A DNA stretch of 64,000 nt from Virgibacillus siamensis (lineage in GTDB: Bacteria; Bacillota; Bacilli; Bacillales; Amphibacillaceae), in the NCBI RefSeq assembly GCF_900162695.1, contig NZ_FUIH01000006.1, positions 1-64,000 of the forward strand. Reading direction: 5' to 3'. The notes below the pieces were generated by a model that saw only the letters and a program-made list of their open reading frames with translations, searched no databases and was not told the DNA's origin. The translations under genes were made by a program, and so were the position numbers. Position 1 is the stretch's first letter, and every line of letters begins with the position of its first letter. This document shows positions 1 to 6,628 of the stretch, in pieces.

Positions 1-514
1 GTTTGGACAGGAATGCAGAACGGGTCTGTACCCATAAATGAACATTTACAATGGGACGGACAACTTTCGCCAGCCATCCAACGAATGATTCTCCATTGCG
101 TCCGATTCTTTGGAGCACGGTCCGTGGAGGATCGGACGTGCTCCCCACAGGTAAATCCAATTGAAAGCGCCTGATAATAGAATTGAAACAACCCACAGCA
201 TAAGGCCCCCAATTCCGAAACCATTCACGCCAGCGCCCCAATGTCGATTCATCAGCCGGTACATCTATCAATTGATCATCCAGAACCTGTTCGATGCTTT
301 CTGTCCCATAACGCTTGTAGGGGACTAGAAGATCTGGTAGTTCGTGATGAATTTTATGACAGCGTTCACAAAAAAGACGACGTATAATAAGTTTCGCTTT
401 ATCTCCGGAATGTCTATACCATACTCTTCGCCGACTACCTGCCACTATTAGAGGACCTTCACAACAAGGACAGTGATTGATTTCCGCACTCCTAACAAAA
501 AACGCCAGGCTCAT
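1..514 (-). CDS. IS-associated zinc-ribbon protein (DUF6431-like), 3' end beyond window
   Basis: An open frame runs on the minus strand from an ATG at 514 to the window edge (about 171 codons, no stop), so only the N-terminal part is present. The start reads MSLAFFVRSAEINHCPCCEG. Residues 16-19 (CPCC) and a second Cys-x2-Cys pair near residue 53 (FCERCHK) form a probable zinc ribbon. It is followed by a basic segment and a helical region containing STLGRWREWFRNWG. This resembles the DUF6431 family, short proteins found beside transposase genes of insertion sequences in Bacillaceae; I recognise the pattern but cannot search it. No catalytic triad is visible, so it is more likely an IS accessory protein than a transposase. 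The neighbouring IS110 remnant shows that this end of the window collects mobile DNA. Confidence 0.6.
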   Translation of the reverse strand, partial: MSLAFFVRSAEINHCPCCEGPLIVAGSRRRVWYRHSGDKAKLIIRRLFCERCHKIHHELPDLLVPYKRYGTESIEQVLDDQLIDVPADESTLGRWREWFRNWGPYAVGCFNSIIRRFQLDLPVGSTSDPPRTVLQRIGRNGESFVGWLAKVVRPIVNVHLWVQTRSAFLSK

Positions 515-570
515 TCTTCTTCTCAACCAACGTATAATCTGATATACTTACCATATATTGTTTTTTTGGT

Positions 571-622
571 GGGCGTCTCCAGTGAAATTGTTCCCGCAGT
601 TTCACGTTAATGGGGGACGTCC
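571..622. repeat. Long imperfect inverted repeat upstream of the IS-associated gene
   Basis: Arms gggcgtctcc (571-580) and gggggacgtcc (612-622) pair over about 10 bp with G-U wobbles. A nested stem gtgaaa/tttcac (582-587 with 600-605) leaves a 12-nt loop. The structure is about 60 bp upstream of the minus-strand start at 514. No convincing T-run follows on the minus strand. It may lie near one end of the insertion sequence or shield its gene from outside transcription; both are inference. The rest of 515-870 holds no gene, only a weak 6-bp inverted repeat (ACCTTA/TAAGGT) at about 827-850. Confidence 0.45.
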
Positions 623-870
623 TTTTCCTTTCTTCAGGTTTTTTCCTCGGTCACTCTATTAGTCTACTTCTGGTCGGACATAACCGTCAACTTCCGGTCT
701 TTTTCGCCTAGCTAAAACATCATGGGTATAAAACAGTAATACCAGCTAATAGTTGTCAATATTTTAAGGTAAAAAAGTACAAAAAAAGATGTTACACTTA
801 AATTGGACATACCAAATAACCTTACCGTATATTCAATAAGGTATCGGAATATTGTGAAATCAAAATGATT

Positions 871-1344
871 CTATGATTGATCTACAAAAACTTCCTGACG
901 TTGGATCCAGTGAACGAGTTTATTAGCACTGGTAATCACTGCGACTTTGTGCGGTTTGCCCTCGTTTCTTTTACGATCATAAAAGGCTATAATTTTCTTG
1001 TTTCGGTTTTTGGTACGACCACATTGCACCGCTGTATAAAGGGCCTGACGCAATCTTGATGACCCTCTTTTGGTGATGCGGTTGATTGATGCTTTATATT
1101 TTCCAGACTCAAAAACACTTGGATCTAATCCTGCATAGGCAGCCAGTTGTTTAGGGCGTTCAAATTGGTCTGTTCCCCCTATTTCGGAGATGATTGTGGC
1201 AGCAATCTTTCTTCCGATTCCGGGAACCGATCGGACCAATTTATATTCGTTAAAAGTCTCAGCCAAGGCATCTATTATCCGTTGTAAAAAAGCTTGGACC
1301 TGGCTTTCCCCTTTCGCTACATCCAGGCCAATGACAGGGTCCAT
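871..1344 (-). pseudogene. IS110 family transposase, middle deleted
   Basis: The frame encodes 157 residues; IS110 transposases usually have about 400. It begins with the family N-terminus (MDPVIGLDVAKGESQVQAF), which carries the first acidic residue of the RuvC-like DEDD site (Asp8). At about residue 20 (near nt 1285) it jumps straight to the C-terminal Tnp domain: VPGIGRKIAATIISEIG (helix-hairpin-helix-like), LAAYAGLDPSVFESG and KRGSSRLRQALY, the last holding the conserved serine region. The other three DEDD acidic residues are missing. The junction is in frame, so a truncated protein could still be made, but it should lack the strand-cleavage domain. ATG start at 1344 follows an AAAGGAG-like site. 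Confidence 0.8.
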
Positions 1345-1590
1345 ATGTAATCACTACTCCTTTGTTAGATTCGCCGGTACGCCCCTGTATCACTTGTAGT
1401 TTCATAGCTTCGCTTTTTATACGGGATCGCGTCCCAACCAGCCTCAAACATGTTTCTACAAGGAGGGGGTGGACAGTATTACGGACGGGATCAGTGTCCC
1501 ACGGGCCAGATCGTCCTACCCCGGCTACCTTAAGCATAAAACCTATTAAAAATAGGTCAACCAGAAATGACTGGTTAACCATATAATACG
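1345..1590 (-). other. Non-coding end of the IS110 element; candidate bridge-RNA region
   Basis: This stretch lies directly upstream of the transposase start, where IS110-group elements such as IS621 encode the structured bridge RNA that pairs with donor and target DNA (established for IS621). On the minus strand it starts with two tandem hairpins (GGTTAACCAG/CTGGTTGACC with a 6-nt loop, then CCTATT/AATAGG) followed by about 200 nt of GC-richer, structure-prone sequence. I cannot identify the target and donor binding loops by eye, so the assignment is positional inference. Confidence 0.3.
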
Positions 1591-2166
1591 ATTGGGCATG
1601 GGGATCATTTCGGCTGCACTTGGGCTCAGCCTTATCGGGGGGAGGAACGTACGTGTATTTTAGCGATTCAGAAAAAACCAACAATACCATTCGCGGCAGG
1701 AACTATGGAATTAACGTTCAACCAACCTGCCGGAAATGATGAAAATGTTATTTTTAATCTGGATAACATAAAGCCGGGAGACACACAGGAACAGTCATTT
1801 AGTATTCAGAATACCGGGACACTTAATTTCTCAAAAGTAATGTTGGATACAGACTATAAAGTGAATGATGCCAAAGGTGATAATACGTTGAACTTTGGGA
1901 AGCACATTCGGGTAGAGTTATTCTATAATACAAGCAAAGGGAAGAAACTCATCACAAAAACGACTCTAAATCAACTAAAAAGGGATGGTCCCATTGATGT
2001 GATTGGTGGGGATGGTCTTCCCGCGGATCAAAATGGCCACTATGAAAATTTTTATGTTGATATCTCATTTGTGGATAATGGCGAGGATCAGAATCAATTC
2101 CAGGGTGACTCCCTGAAACTTAACTGGACGTTTACTGCGGAACAAGAAGATGGGGAAGAAATTTAA
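1591..2166 (+). pseudogene. TasA/CalY-type secreted fibre protein, 5'-truncated and frameshifted
   Basis: From 1591 one frame reads LGMGIISAALGLSLIGGG, then TYVYFSDSEKTNNT, the signal-peptide and cleavage region typical of camelysin/TasA proteins. At about 1685-1690 the frame shifts by one base: removing one A gives NNTFAAGTMELTFNQ, which continues in the open frame from 1705 to 2166 (153 residues). That part matches the mature domain: IKPGDTQEQSFSIQNTGTLNFSKV, with the family C-terminal pattern LKLNWTFTAEQ. No start codon or ribosome binding site precedes the signal peptide, because the IS110 remnant abuts at about codon 6. In the family these proteins form extracellular fibres of the biofilm matrix. 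Here the gene is probably dead unless the single-base shift is a sequencing error. Confidence 0.75.
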
Positions 2167-2237
2167 CGACATTTGACTTTTATATGAACAATAGATGGGA
2201 AATTTATGTTGATTTGCATCTTTTTTCAAAAACCCAC

Positions 2238-2266
2238 TTGATTTATCAGACTAATAGGAATATAAT
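2238..2266 (+). promoter_or_regulatory. SigA promoter of the S-box operon
   Basis: TTGATT (2238-2243), a 17-bp spacer and a perfect TATAAT (2261-2266) lie about 18 bp upstream of the S-box aptamer, the expected distance for a leader transcript. Confidence 0.75.
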
Positions 2267-2283
2267 GTACTGCAACAATAAAA

Positions 2284-2392
2284 TATCTTATCAAGAGAAG
2301 CTGAGGGATCTGGCCCTGTGAAGCTTCAGCAACCTCTGACACTGTCAGGATGGTGCTAAATCCAGCAAGATTAATTTCTTGGGAGATAAGAG
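2284..2392 (+). promoter_or_regulatory. SAM riboswitch (S-box) aptamer
   Basis: The leader contains the S-box signature in order: ATCTTATCAAGAG opening P1, GCTGAGGGA, GAAGCTTCAGCAACC, GTCAGGATGGTGCTAAATCC, AGCAAG and the closing GGGAGATAAGA. In this class SAM binding favours the downstream terminator, so the genes are expressed when methionine/SAM is scarce. It controls the flavin reductase and monooxygenase that follow. Confidence 0.95.
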
Positions 2393-2413
2393 CGGAATCG
2401 AATAACCGTCAGC

Positions 2414-2450
2414 AACCCTCTTTTCTTATCCAAGGAAAGGGGGTTTTTTA
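2414..2450 (+). terminator. S-box expression-platform terminator
   Basis: A 14-bp stem (aaccctcttttctt with aaggaaagggggtt, several G-U pairs) is followed by TTTTTT. It lies between the aptamer and the first gene, as in transcription-terminating S-boxes. Confidence 0.9.
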
Positions 2451-2503
2451 ACAGAATTTGGCAAAACCATTAAAATGAATTTTATGAGGAAAGGATGATC
2501 ATT

Positions 2504-3043
2504 ATGGGTGAAATTGTTGTATTGTCGGGCAGTCCTTCTGCCGCTTCAAGATCGGATAGTGTACTAAGGTATATGGGTGATTTGCTAATCCAAAAACATT
2601 TTACGGTATCACATCTCTCTGTCAGAGATTTACCATATGAAGATCTTTTTACGGGAAACTGGGAAAGCCCGGCTATCCGGGATATCGCATTGATGATTCG
2701 GAATGCCAGTGGTGTTATCGTTGGATCGCCTGTGTACAAAGGAGCCTATTCAGGCGTGCTGAAGGCATTATTGGATGTTTTGCCGCGGGATGTGCTGCAG
2801 CATACACCTGTTCTTCCTGTAATGACCGGTGGGAGTGCTTCACATTTGCTGGCAATTGAATACACATTAAAACCCGTGCTTGCGACATTAAAAGGGCATA
2901 ATCTGAAAGGTCTTTATTTATTAGATGATCAAATTGACAAACATAGGAACAATCCGATTATTGAAGATGCAATTTTGGAACGGACGGAGAAACAGTTATA
3001 CTATTTTGCGGATTTAGTAAAAGGAACAGTTGTTTGGAATTAA
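2504..3043 (+). CDS. ssuE: NAD(P)H-dependent FMN reductase (SsuE/MsuE-like)
   Basis: A 179-residue flavodoxin-fold reductase of the NADPH-dependent FMN reductase family. It supplies reduced flavin to a two-component monooxygenase. The N-terminus has the flavin phosphate loop VLSGSPSAASRSD; the middle has GVIVGSPVYKGAYSGVLKALLD, typical of SsuE-like proteins. Start chosen at the second ATG (2504), nine bases after AGGAAAGG (2487-2494); the ATG at 2495 abuts that site. The S-box upstream and the monooxygenase gene 28 bp downstream point to release of sulfite from organosulfur compounds during sulfur limitation. The exact substrate pair is inferred. Confidence 0.85.
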   Translation: MGEIVVLSGSPSAASRSDSVLRYMGDLLIQKHFTVSHLSVRDLPYEDLFTGNWESPAIRDIALMIRNASGVIVGSPVYKGAYSGVLKALLDVLPRDVLQHTPVLPVMTGGSASHLLAIEYTLKPVLATLKGHNLKGLYLLDDQIDKHRNNPIIEDAILERTEKQLYYFADLVKGTVVWN

Positions 3044-3071
3044 GCTATCTAAAACAGAAAGGGGTAACTGT

Positions 3072-4448
3072 ATGACGAAGAAACGAATTTTTTTAAATGC
3101 ATTTGATATGAATTGTGCGGGGCATCAATCCCCGGGATTATGGACACATCCTGATGATGAGTCACATCGTTATAAGGACAGCAGTTATTGGATTGAACTT
3201 GCCAAGCTGTTAGAGAAGGGAAGGTTTGATGCGGTGTTTATCGCGGATGTTCTTGGCACATATGATGTTTATCGAGGTTCCAGGGATGCAGCTGTCCGGC
3301 AAGGGGCCCAGGCGCCGGTGAATGATCCGCTGCTGGTTGTTCCGTTAATGGCCGCCGTTACGAATCATCTTGGATTTGGGGTTACATCTTCGGTTACACA
3401 TGAGCATCCTTATCTGTTTGCCCGCCGGATGACAACGTTAGACCATTTAACAAATGGACGTGTCGGCTGGAATATAGTTACATCTTATTTGAAAAGTGCA
3501 GCGGTCAACATGGGCAGGGCCGGTCAGATTAAACATGATGAACGGTACGATATTGCAGAAGAATATGTGGATGTTTGTTACAAACTGTGGGAGGCGAGCT
3601 GGGAAGCGGATGCGGTTCAGCTGGATAAAGGAAATGGCATCTATACGGATCCGGATAAGGTTCATGATATCAGGCATGAAGGAAAATATTATAAAGTCCC
3701 GGGTGCCCATTTATCTGAACCATCCAAACAGAGAACACCGGTGTTGTATCAGGCTGGTGCGTCACCAAAGGGAAGAGCATTTGCCTCAAAGCATGCTGAA
3801 TTGGTGTTTATTGGTCCGCCAACTAAAAATGCTGCTAAAGAGACAGTTAGGCGTCTGCGGGAGGATATTGCAAAAACGAACCGATCGCAGGATGAGGTGA
3901 AAATTTTAACGATGCTGACACCAATTGTCGGAAAAACAGAAGCGGAAGCACAGCAAAAACTGGCTGACTATAAACAGTATGTCAGTCATGAAGGTGCGGC
4001 GGCTTTGTTCGGTGGATGGACGGGAATTGACCTTTCCGACTATGATGAGACACAGGTTATTGAATATATTGAAAATGATTCGATTCGTTCAGCTCTGGAA
4101 AGTTTTACAAGTATCGATCCGACGAAACAATGGACGGTTGGGGAGATAAAAGATTTTGTTGGGATTGGCGGGATGAGCGGATTTATCACCGGCTCACCAG
4201 AACAAATTGCTGATCAGCTTGAGGAATGGATAGATGAAACAGGAGTAGATGGATTTAATATTGCATACGCAATCACACCAGGGACCTTTAAAGATTTTGT
4301 TGAACTGGTGATTCCGATTTTACAGGATAGAGGATTGGTAAAACGTGATTACAACGGAACCTCACTCCGGGATAATTTGTTTGGAGCAGGTGATTCACTT
4401 CCCGAACACCATCCTGGCAAACAAACTACGAGCGTGTTGGTAAAATAG
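3072..4448 (+). CDS. FMNH2-dependent monooxygenase, NtaA/SnaA/DszA family
   Basis: A 458-residue luciferase-like monooxygenase. The start MTKKRIFLNAFDMNCAGHQ, the FDAVFIADVLGTYDVY segment near residues 55-70, THEHPYLFARRMTTLDHLTNGRVGWNIVTSY near 115-145 and the C-terminal GMSGFITGSPEQIADQLEEW are the signature blocks of the NtaA/SnaA/SoxA(DszA) group. Members use FMNH2 from a separate reductase to oxidise sulfones, nitrilotriacetate or related compounds. ATG at 3072 follows GAAAGGGG (3057-3064). Under the same S-box as the upstream FMN reductase, so the two are almost certainly partners; a sulfur-containing substrate is likely. Which sulfone or sulfonate is used cannot be read from the sequence. 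Confidence 0.85.
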   Translation: MTKKRIFLNAFDMNCAGHQSPGLWTHPDDESHRYKDSSYWIELAKLLEKGRFDAVFIADVLGTYDVYRGSRDAAVRQGAQAPVNDPLLVVPLMAAVTNHLGFGVTSSVTHEHPYLFARRMTTLDHLTNGRVGWNIVTSYLKSAAVNMGRAGQIKHDERYDIAEEYVDVCYKLWEASWEADAVQLDKGNGIYTDPDKVHDIRHEGKYYKVPGAHLSEPSKQRTPVLYQAGASPKGRAFASKHAELVFIGPPTKNAAKETVRRLREDIAKTNRSQDEVKILTMLTPIVGKTEAEAQQKLADYKQYVSHEGAAALFGGWTGIDLSDYDETQVIEYIENDSIRSALESFTSIDPTKQWTVGEIKDFVGIGGMSGFITGSPEQIADQLEEWIDETGVDGFNIAYAITPGTFKDFVELVIPILQDRGLVKRDYNGTSLRDNLFGAGDSLPEHHPGKQTTSVLVK

Positions 4449-4456
4449 ATACGTGT

Positions 4457-4495
4457 AAAAGCGATTAGATTCTACAGGGATTTAGTCGCTTTTTG
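4457..4495 (+). terminator. Rho-independent terminator of the S-box operon
   Basis: AAAAGCGATTAGAT pairs over 14 bp (two G-U) with ATTTAGTCGCTTTT, ending in TTTTT, just after the monooxygenase stop. Confidence 0.85.
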
Positions 4496-4549
4496 TTGTT
4501 TCATAAAATGTTGGAAATGTGTAAACTTGAAAGGAAAGGGGGGTACCAC

Positions 4550-4708
4550 ATGAATTTACTCTTTATTCTGGCTGTCATCGTGACCATAATGGAATTGTTT
4601 GTAGCTTTTTTCTTAATAAAAAGGCAAAAGATGGCGATATGGCAATCATTGTATGTATCACTTCCGGTTATCGTTATTGTATGGGTGGTAGCAATTATGT
4701 ATTCTTAG
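4550..4708 (+). CDS. Small two-helix membrane protein, unknown
   Basis: A 52-residue protein starting MNLLFILAVIVTIMELFVAF. Two hydrophobic segments (about 2-21 and 31-50) are separated by the basic linker KRQKMAIWQ, predicting a hairpin in the membrane. ATG at 4550 is preceded by AAAGGAAAGGGGGG. Downstream comes a strong bidirectional hairpin and the convergent YwaF-like gene. I do not recognise the family. Confidence 0.6.
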   Translation: MNLLFILAVIVTIMELFVAFFLIKRQKMAIWQSLYVSLPVIVIVWVVAIMYS

Positions 4709-4746
4709 TAAACAAACACCCTCTTGCTATTTGGGTGTTTGTTTAC
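4708..4746. terminator. Bidirectional terminator between convergent genes
   Basis: A perfect 14-bp stem (gtaaacaaacaccc, 4708-4721, with gggtgtttgtttac, 4733-4746) serves both the small membrane protein and the convergent YwaF-like gene. It overlaps the last codons of the latter. Confidence 0.8.
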
Positions 4747-5458
4747 CGTGGGTGAAGAAATGATATATTTTATATTGAATGAAAAATACAATTAGAGCCA
4801 ACAGGCAAAGGGTGAAGTAGTAGATAAAACCGCTGCCCAATAAATCCAATGGCGTACTGGCTGTCGGTGTGTGTGACAGGTAAAGATAATTGGAGTCCAG
4901 TAATGGATTTACGATATAGCCGATTAAACAGGCATAAAGCAATATATATCCGTAGCTTTCCAGCATTGATTTGAATGTTATTTCCGTATAATTGGCAACG
5001 ACTAAAAATAAGCCGATCCAGGAAATAAAAATATGATGGATGAAGAATTTCCAATAACGAAAGTGCGGGAAATCAAAAGGTAATTCAGGTGTAACAATTG
5101 CAAGGAAAGCGGGTATCAGTCCGAAGAAAAATGTGATACGAATTAACTTCTTATTATGATTCCAAAGGGCAATGGCCCCTGTAATCCCTGTTATTCCGCA
5201 CAGATGCAGCGGCAGATGTTCCCTGGGATTCCACAAGCCATTAACCGCTGCCCAAATTTGATAGGTAATTTCGGAAAAGATAAGTATTCCAAACAGCGTC
5301 CAACGCAGAATATTATAGATGGTACGACTTTCCCGGATTTTAGTAAATGAGATGAAAAAAAGAATAAGTCCCAAAAAATAGATGATCAGCATCACAAGAT
5401 GACTTGGTCCAAATGCAACAAATGGTTTTCCGTCCACCCCCACAAACCAATCAATCAT
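4727..5458 (-). CDS. YwaF/TIGR02206 family integral membrane protein
   Basis: 243 residues with about six or seven hydrophobic segments. The family marker PLHLCGITGITGAIALW lies near residues 78-94, after the conserved FSEITYQIWAAVNGLWNPREHLP stretch. Bacillus YwaF belongs to this group; its function is unknown. ATG at 5458 is preceded by GGTAGGGGGG at a suitable distance; upstream in-frame ATG codons lack such a site. The gene stands alone and converges on the small membrane protein gene. Confidence 0.75.
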   Translation of the reverse strand: MIDWFVGVDGKPFVAFGPSHLVMLIIYFLGLILFFISFTKIRESRTIYNILRWTLFGILIFSEITYQIWAAVNGLWNPREHLPLHLCGITGITGAIALWNHNKKLIRITFFFGLIPAFLAIVTPELPFDFPHFRYWKFFIHHIFISWIGLFLVVANYTEITFKSMLESYGYILLYACLIGYIVNPLLDSNYLYLSHTPTASTPLDLLGSGFIYYFTLCLLALIVFFIQYKIYHFFTHGKQTPK

Positions 5459-5606
5459 TAAATCCCCCCCTACCACTTTATTATATGATGAAAGTTGCCG
5501 TGGAGAAACAGAAATTAAAAAAGAACCCAATTCCGGCAAAATATCGCAGAAAGGGTCTAAATAGATGTCATTTCAACCAGGCAATAATAAAAAAATAAAA
5601 AACCCC

Positions 5607-5635
5607 TTTACAAATATCATTTATCTGTATATAAT
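5607..5635 (+). promoter_or_regulatory. Strong SigA promoter of the tRNA cluster
   Basis: TTTACA (5607-5612), 17-bp spacer and TATAAT (5630-5635), 54 bp before the first tRNA. No other strong promoter is evident before the mevalonate operon. Confidence 0.8.
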
Positions 5636-5689
5636 GTAATTCGTCAGTTTCTGACACAATTTGAACTTATATGCTATACATGATTGCTA

Positions 5690-5764
5690 GGCCCGTTGGT
5701 CAAGTGGTTAAGACACCGCCCTTTCACGGCGGTAACACGGGTTCGAATCCCGTACGGGTCACCA
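5690..5764 (+). tRNA. tRNA-Glu (anticodon TTC)
   Basis: 75-nt cloverleaf: acceptor GGCCCGT/ACGGGTC, anticodon loop CTTTCAC with anticodon TTC, T loop GTTCGAATC, encoded CCA. Confidence 0.95.
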
Positions 5765-5787
5765 TTATTTTTTGCATTAAGGATTCC

Positions 5788-5863
5788 GGAGGATTAGCTC
5801 AGCTGGGAGAGCACCTGCCTTACAAGCAGGGGGTCGCAGGTTCGAGCCCTGCATCCTCCACCA
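5788..5863 (+). tRNA. tRNA-Val (anticodon TAC)
   Basis: 76-nt cloverleaf: acceptor GGAGGAT/ATCCTCC, anticodon stem CCTGC/GCAGG with anticodon TAC, T loop GTTCGAGCC, encoded CCA. Confidence 0.95.
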
Positions 5864-5915
5864 TTTTCCTGTAAGATACATGGATACATTGGTTATATGT
5901 CTCACTCCATAAAAT

Positions 5916-5991
5916 GCCGGTCTAGCTCAATTGGCAGAGCAACTGACTTGTAATCAGTAGGTTGGGGGTTCGATTCCTCTGGCCGGCACCA
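5916..5991 (+). tRNA. tRNA-Thr (anticodon TGT)
   Basis: 76-nt cloverleaf: acceptor GCCGGTC/GGCCGGC, anticodon stem ACTGA/TCAGT with anticodon TGT, T loop GTTCGATTC, encoded CCA. Confidence 0.95.
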
Positions 5992-6033
5992 TTTTTTTGC
6001 ATAATTACCGTTGTTGCAGGTTAGAATACATTG

Positions 6034-6118
6034 GGAGGGGTAGCGAAGTGGCTAAACGCGGCGGACTGTAAATCCGCTCCCTCAGGGTTCGGGAGTTCGA
6101 ATCTCTCCCCCTCCACCA
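6034..6118 (+). tRNA. tRNA-Tyr (anticodon GTA)
   Basis: 85-nt class II tRNA with a long variable arm (CTCAGGGTTCGGG): acceptor GGAGGGG/CCCCTCC, anticodon GTA in CTGTAAA, T loop GTTCGAATC, encoded CCA. Confidence 0.95.
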
Positions 6119-6134
6119 TATTTATAGTAATTGA

Positions 6135-6206
6135 TGGGCTGTAGCCAAGCGGTAAGGCATCGGGTTTTGATCCCGTGTATCCTAGGTTCGAATCCTAGCA
6201 GCCCAG
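6135..6206 (+). tRNA. tRNA-Gln (anticodon TTG), no encoded CCA
   Basis: 72-nt cloverleaf: acceptor TGGGCTG/CAGCCCA, anticodon loop TTTTGAT with anticodon TTG, T loop GTTCGAATC. The base after the discriminator G is followed by CCT instead of CCA, so the tail must be finished by the CCA-adding enzyme. Confidence 0.93.
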
Positions 6207-6344
6207 CCTTTTTAATGTTTGTATAAAAAACTTTTTATTTAAAGTCGTCGTAACCCACTTAAAAATGCGGATATAACGAATTAATTTAATGAGTGAGCCG
6301 CTAGCTGACTGCAAACATCCTTGAAAAGCTGACATTCATAACAT

Positions 6345-6417
6345 GAGCCATTAGCTCAGCCGGCAGAGCATCTGACTTTTAATCAGAGGGTCGGAGGTTC
6401 GAATCCTCCATGGCTCA
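6345..6417 (+). tRNA. tRNA-Lys (anticodon TTT), no encoded CCA
   Basis: 73-nt cloverleaf: acceptor GAGCCAT/ATGGCTC, anticodon stem TCTGA/TCAGA with anticodon TTT, T loop GTTCGAATC. The discriminator A is followed by CTA, a one-base variant of CCA. It is separated from tRNA-Gln by 138 bp, longer than the other gaps. Confidence 0.93.
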
Positions 6418-6485
6418 CTATTCAAACCGGGCTTTTACATGCTGAATAATTTGGCGGAAATACATAACACATATGATATAGTAGA

Positions 6486-6535
6486 TAAACAAGGTCGTTA
6501 TGATTACCAACAACCTTGTTTATTTGCATTTTTAG
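6486..6535 (+). terminator. Terminator of the tRNA cluster
   Basis: TAAACAAGGT (6486-6495) pairs with ACCTTGTTTA (6513-6522), followed by TTTGCATTTTT. Confidence 0.7.
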
Positions 6536-6628
6536 CTGTTTTTTTACATAATAGATACAGTAAATTATTACTATACAATAACTGCATGAACATATATAAA
6601 TTTAAGATAATCTAAAGGATGAGATGGT

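Larger units (their letters stand above)
871..1590 (-). mobile_element. IS110-family element, internally deleted remnant
   Basis: The block consists of a deleted IS110-type transposase gene (871-1344) and about 245 bp of non-coding DNA upstream of its start. It ends near 1590, where similarity to a TasA/CalY gene begins on the plus strand. IS110 elements lack long terminal inverted repeats, so the ends cannot be fixed by eye; 1590 is set by where the neighbouring gene resumes, and the left limit is taken as the transposase stop. The non-coding part holds two adjacent hairpins (1541-1555 and 1556-1580). Confidence 0.6.

Noticed and set aside
1259..1690. 143-residue minus-strand frame beside the IS110 gene
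   Set aside because: It overlaps the transposase start and the TasA-like gene in other frames, has no family-like pattern, and covers the element's non-coding end.
6285..6325. Degenerate tRNA remnant between tRNA-Gln and tRNA-Lys
   Set aside because: GAGCCGCTAGCTGACTGC resembles the start of tRNA-Lys, but no acceptor or anticodon pairing can be built.
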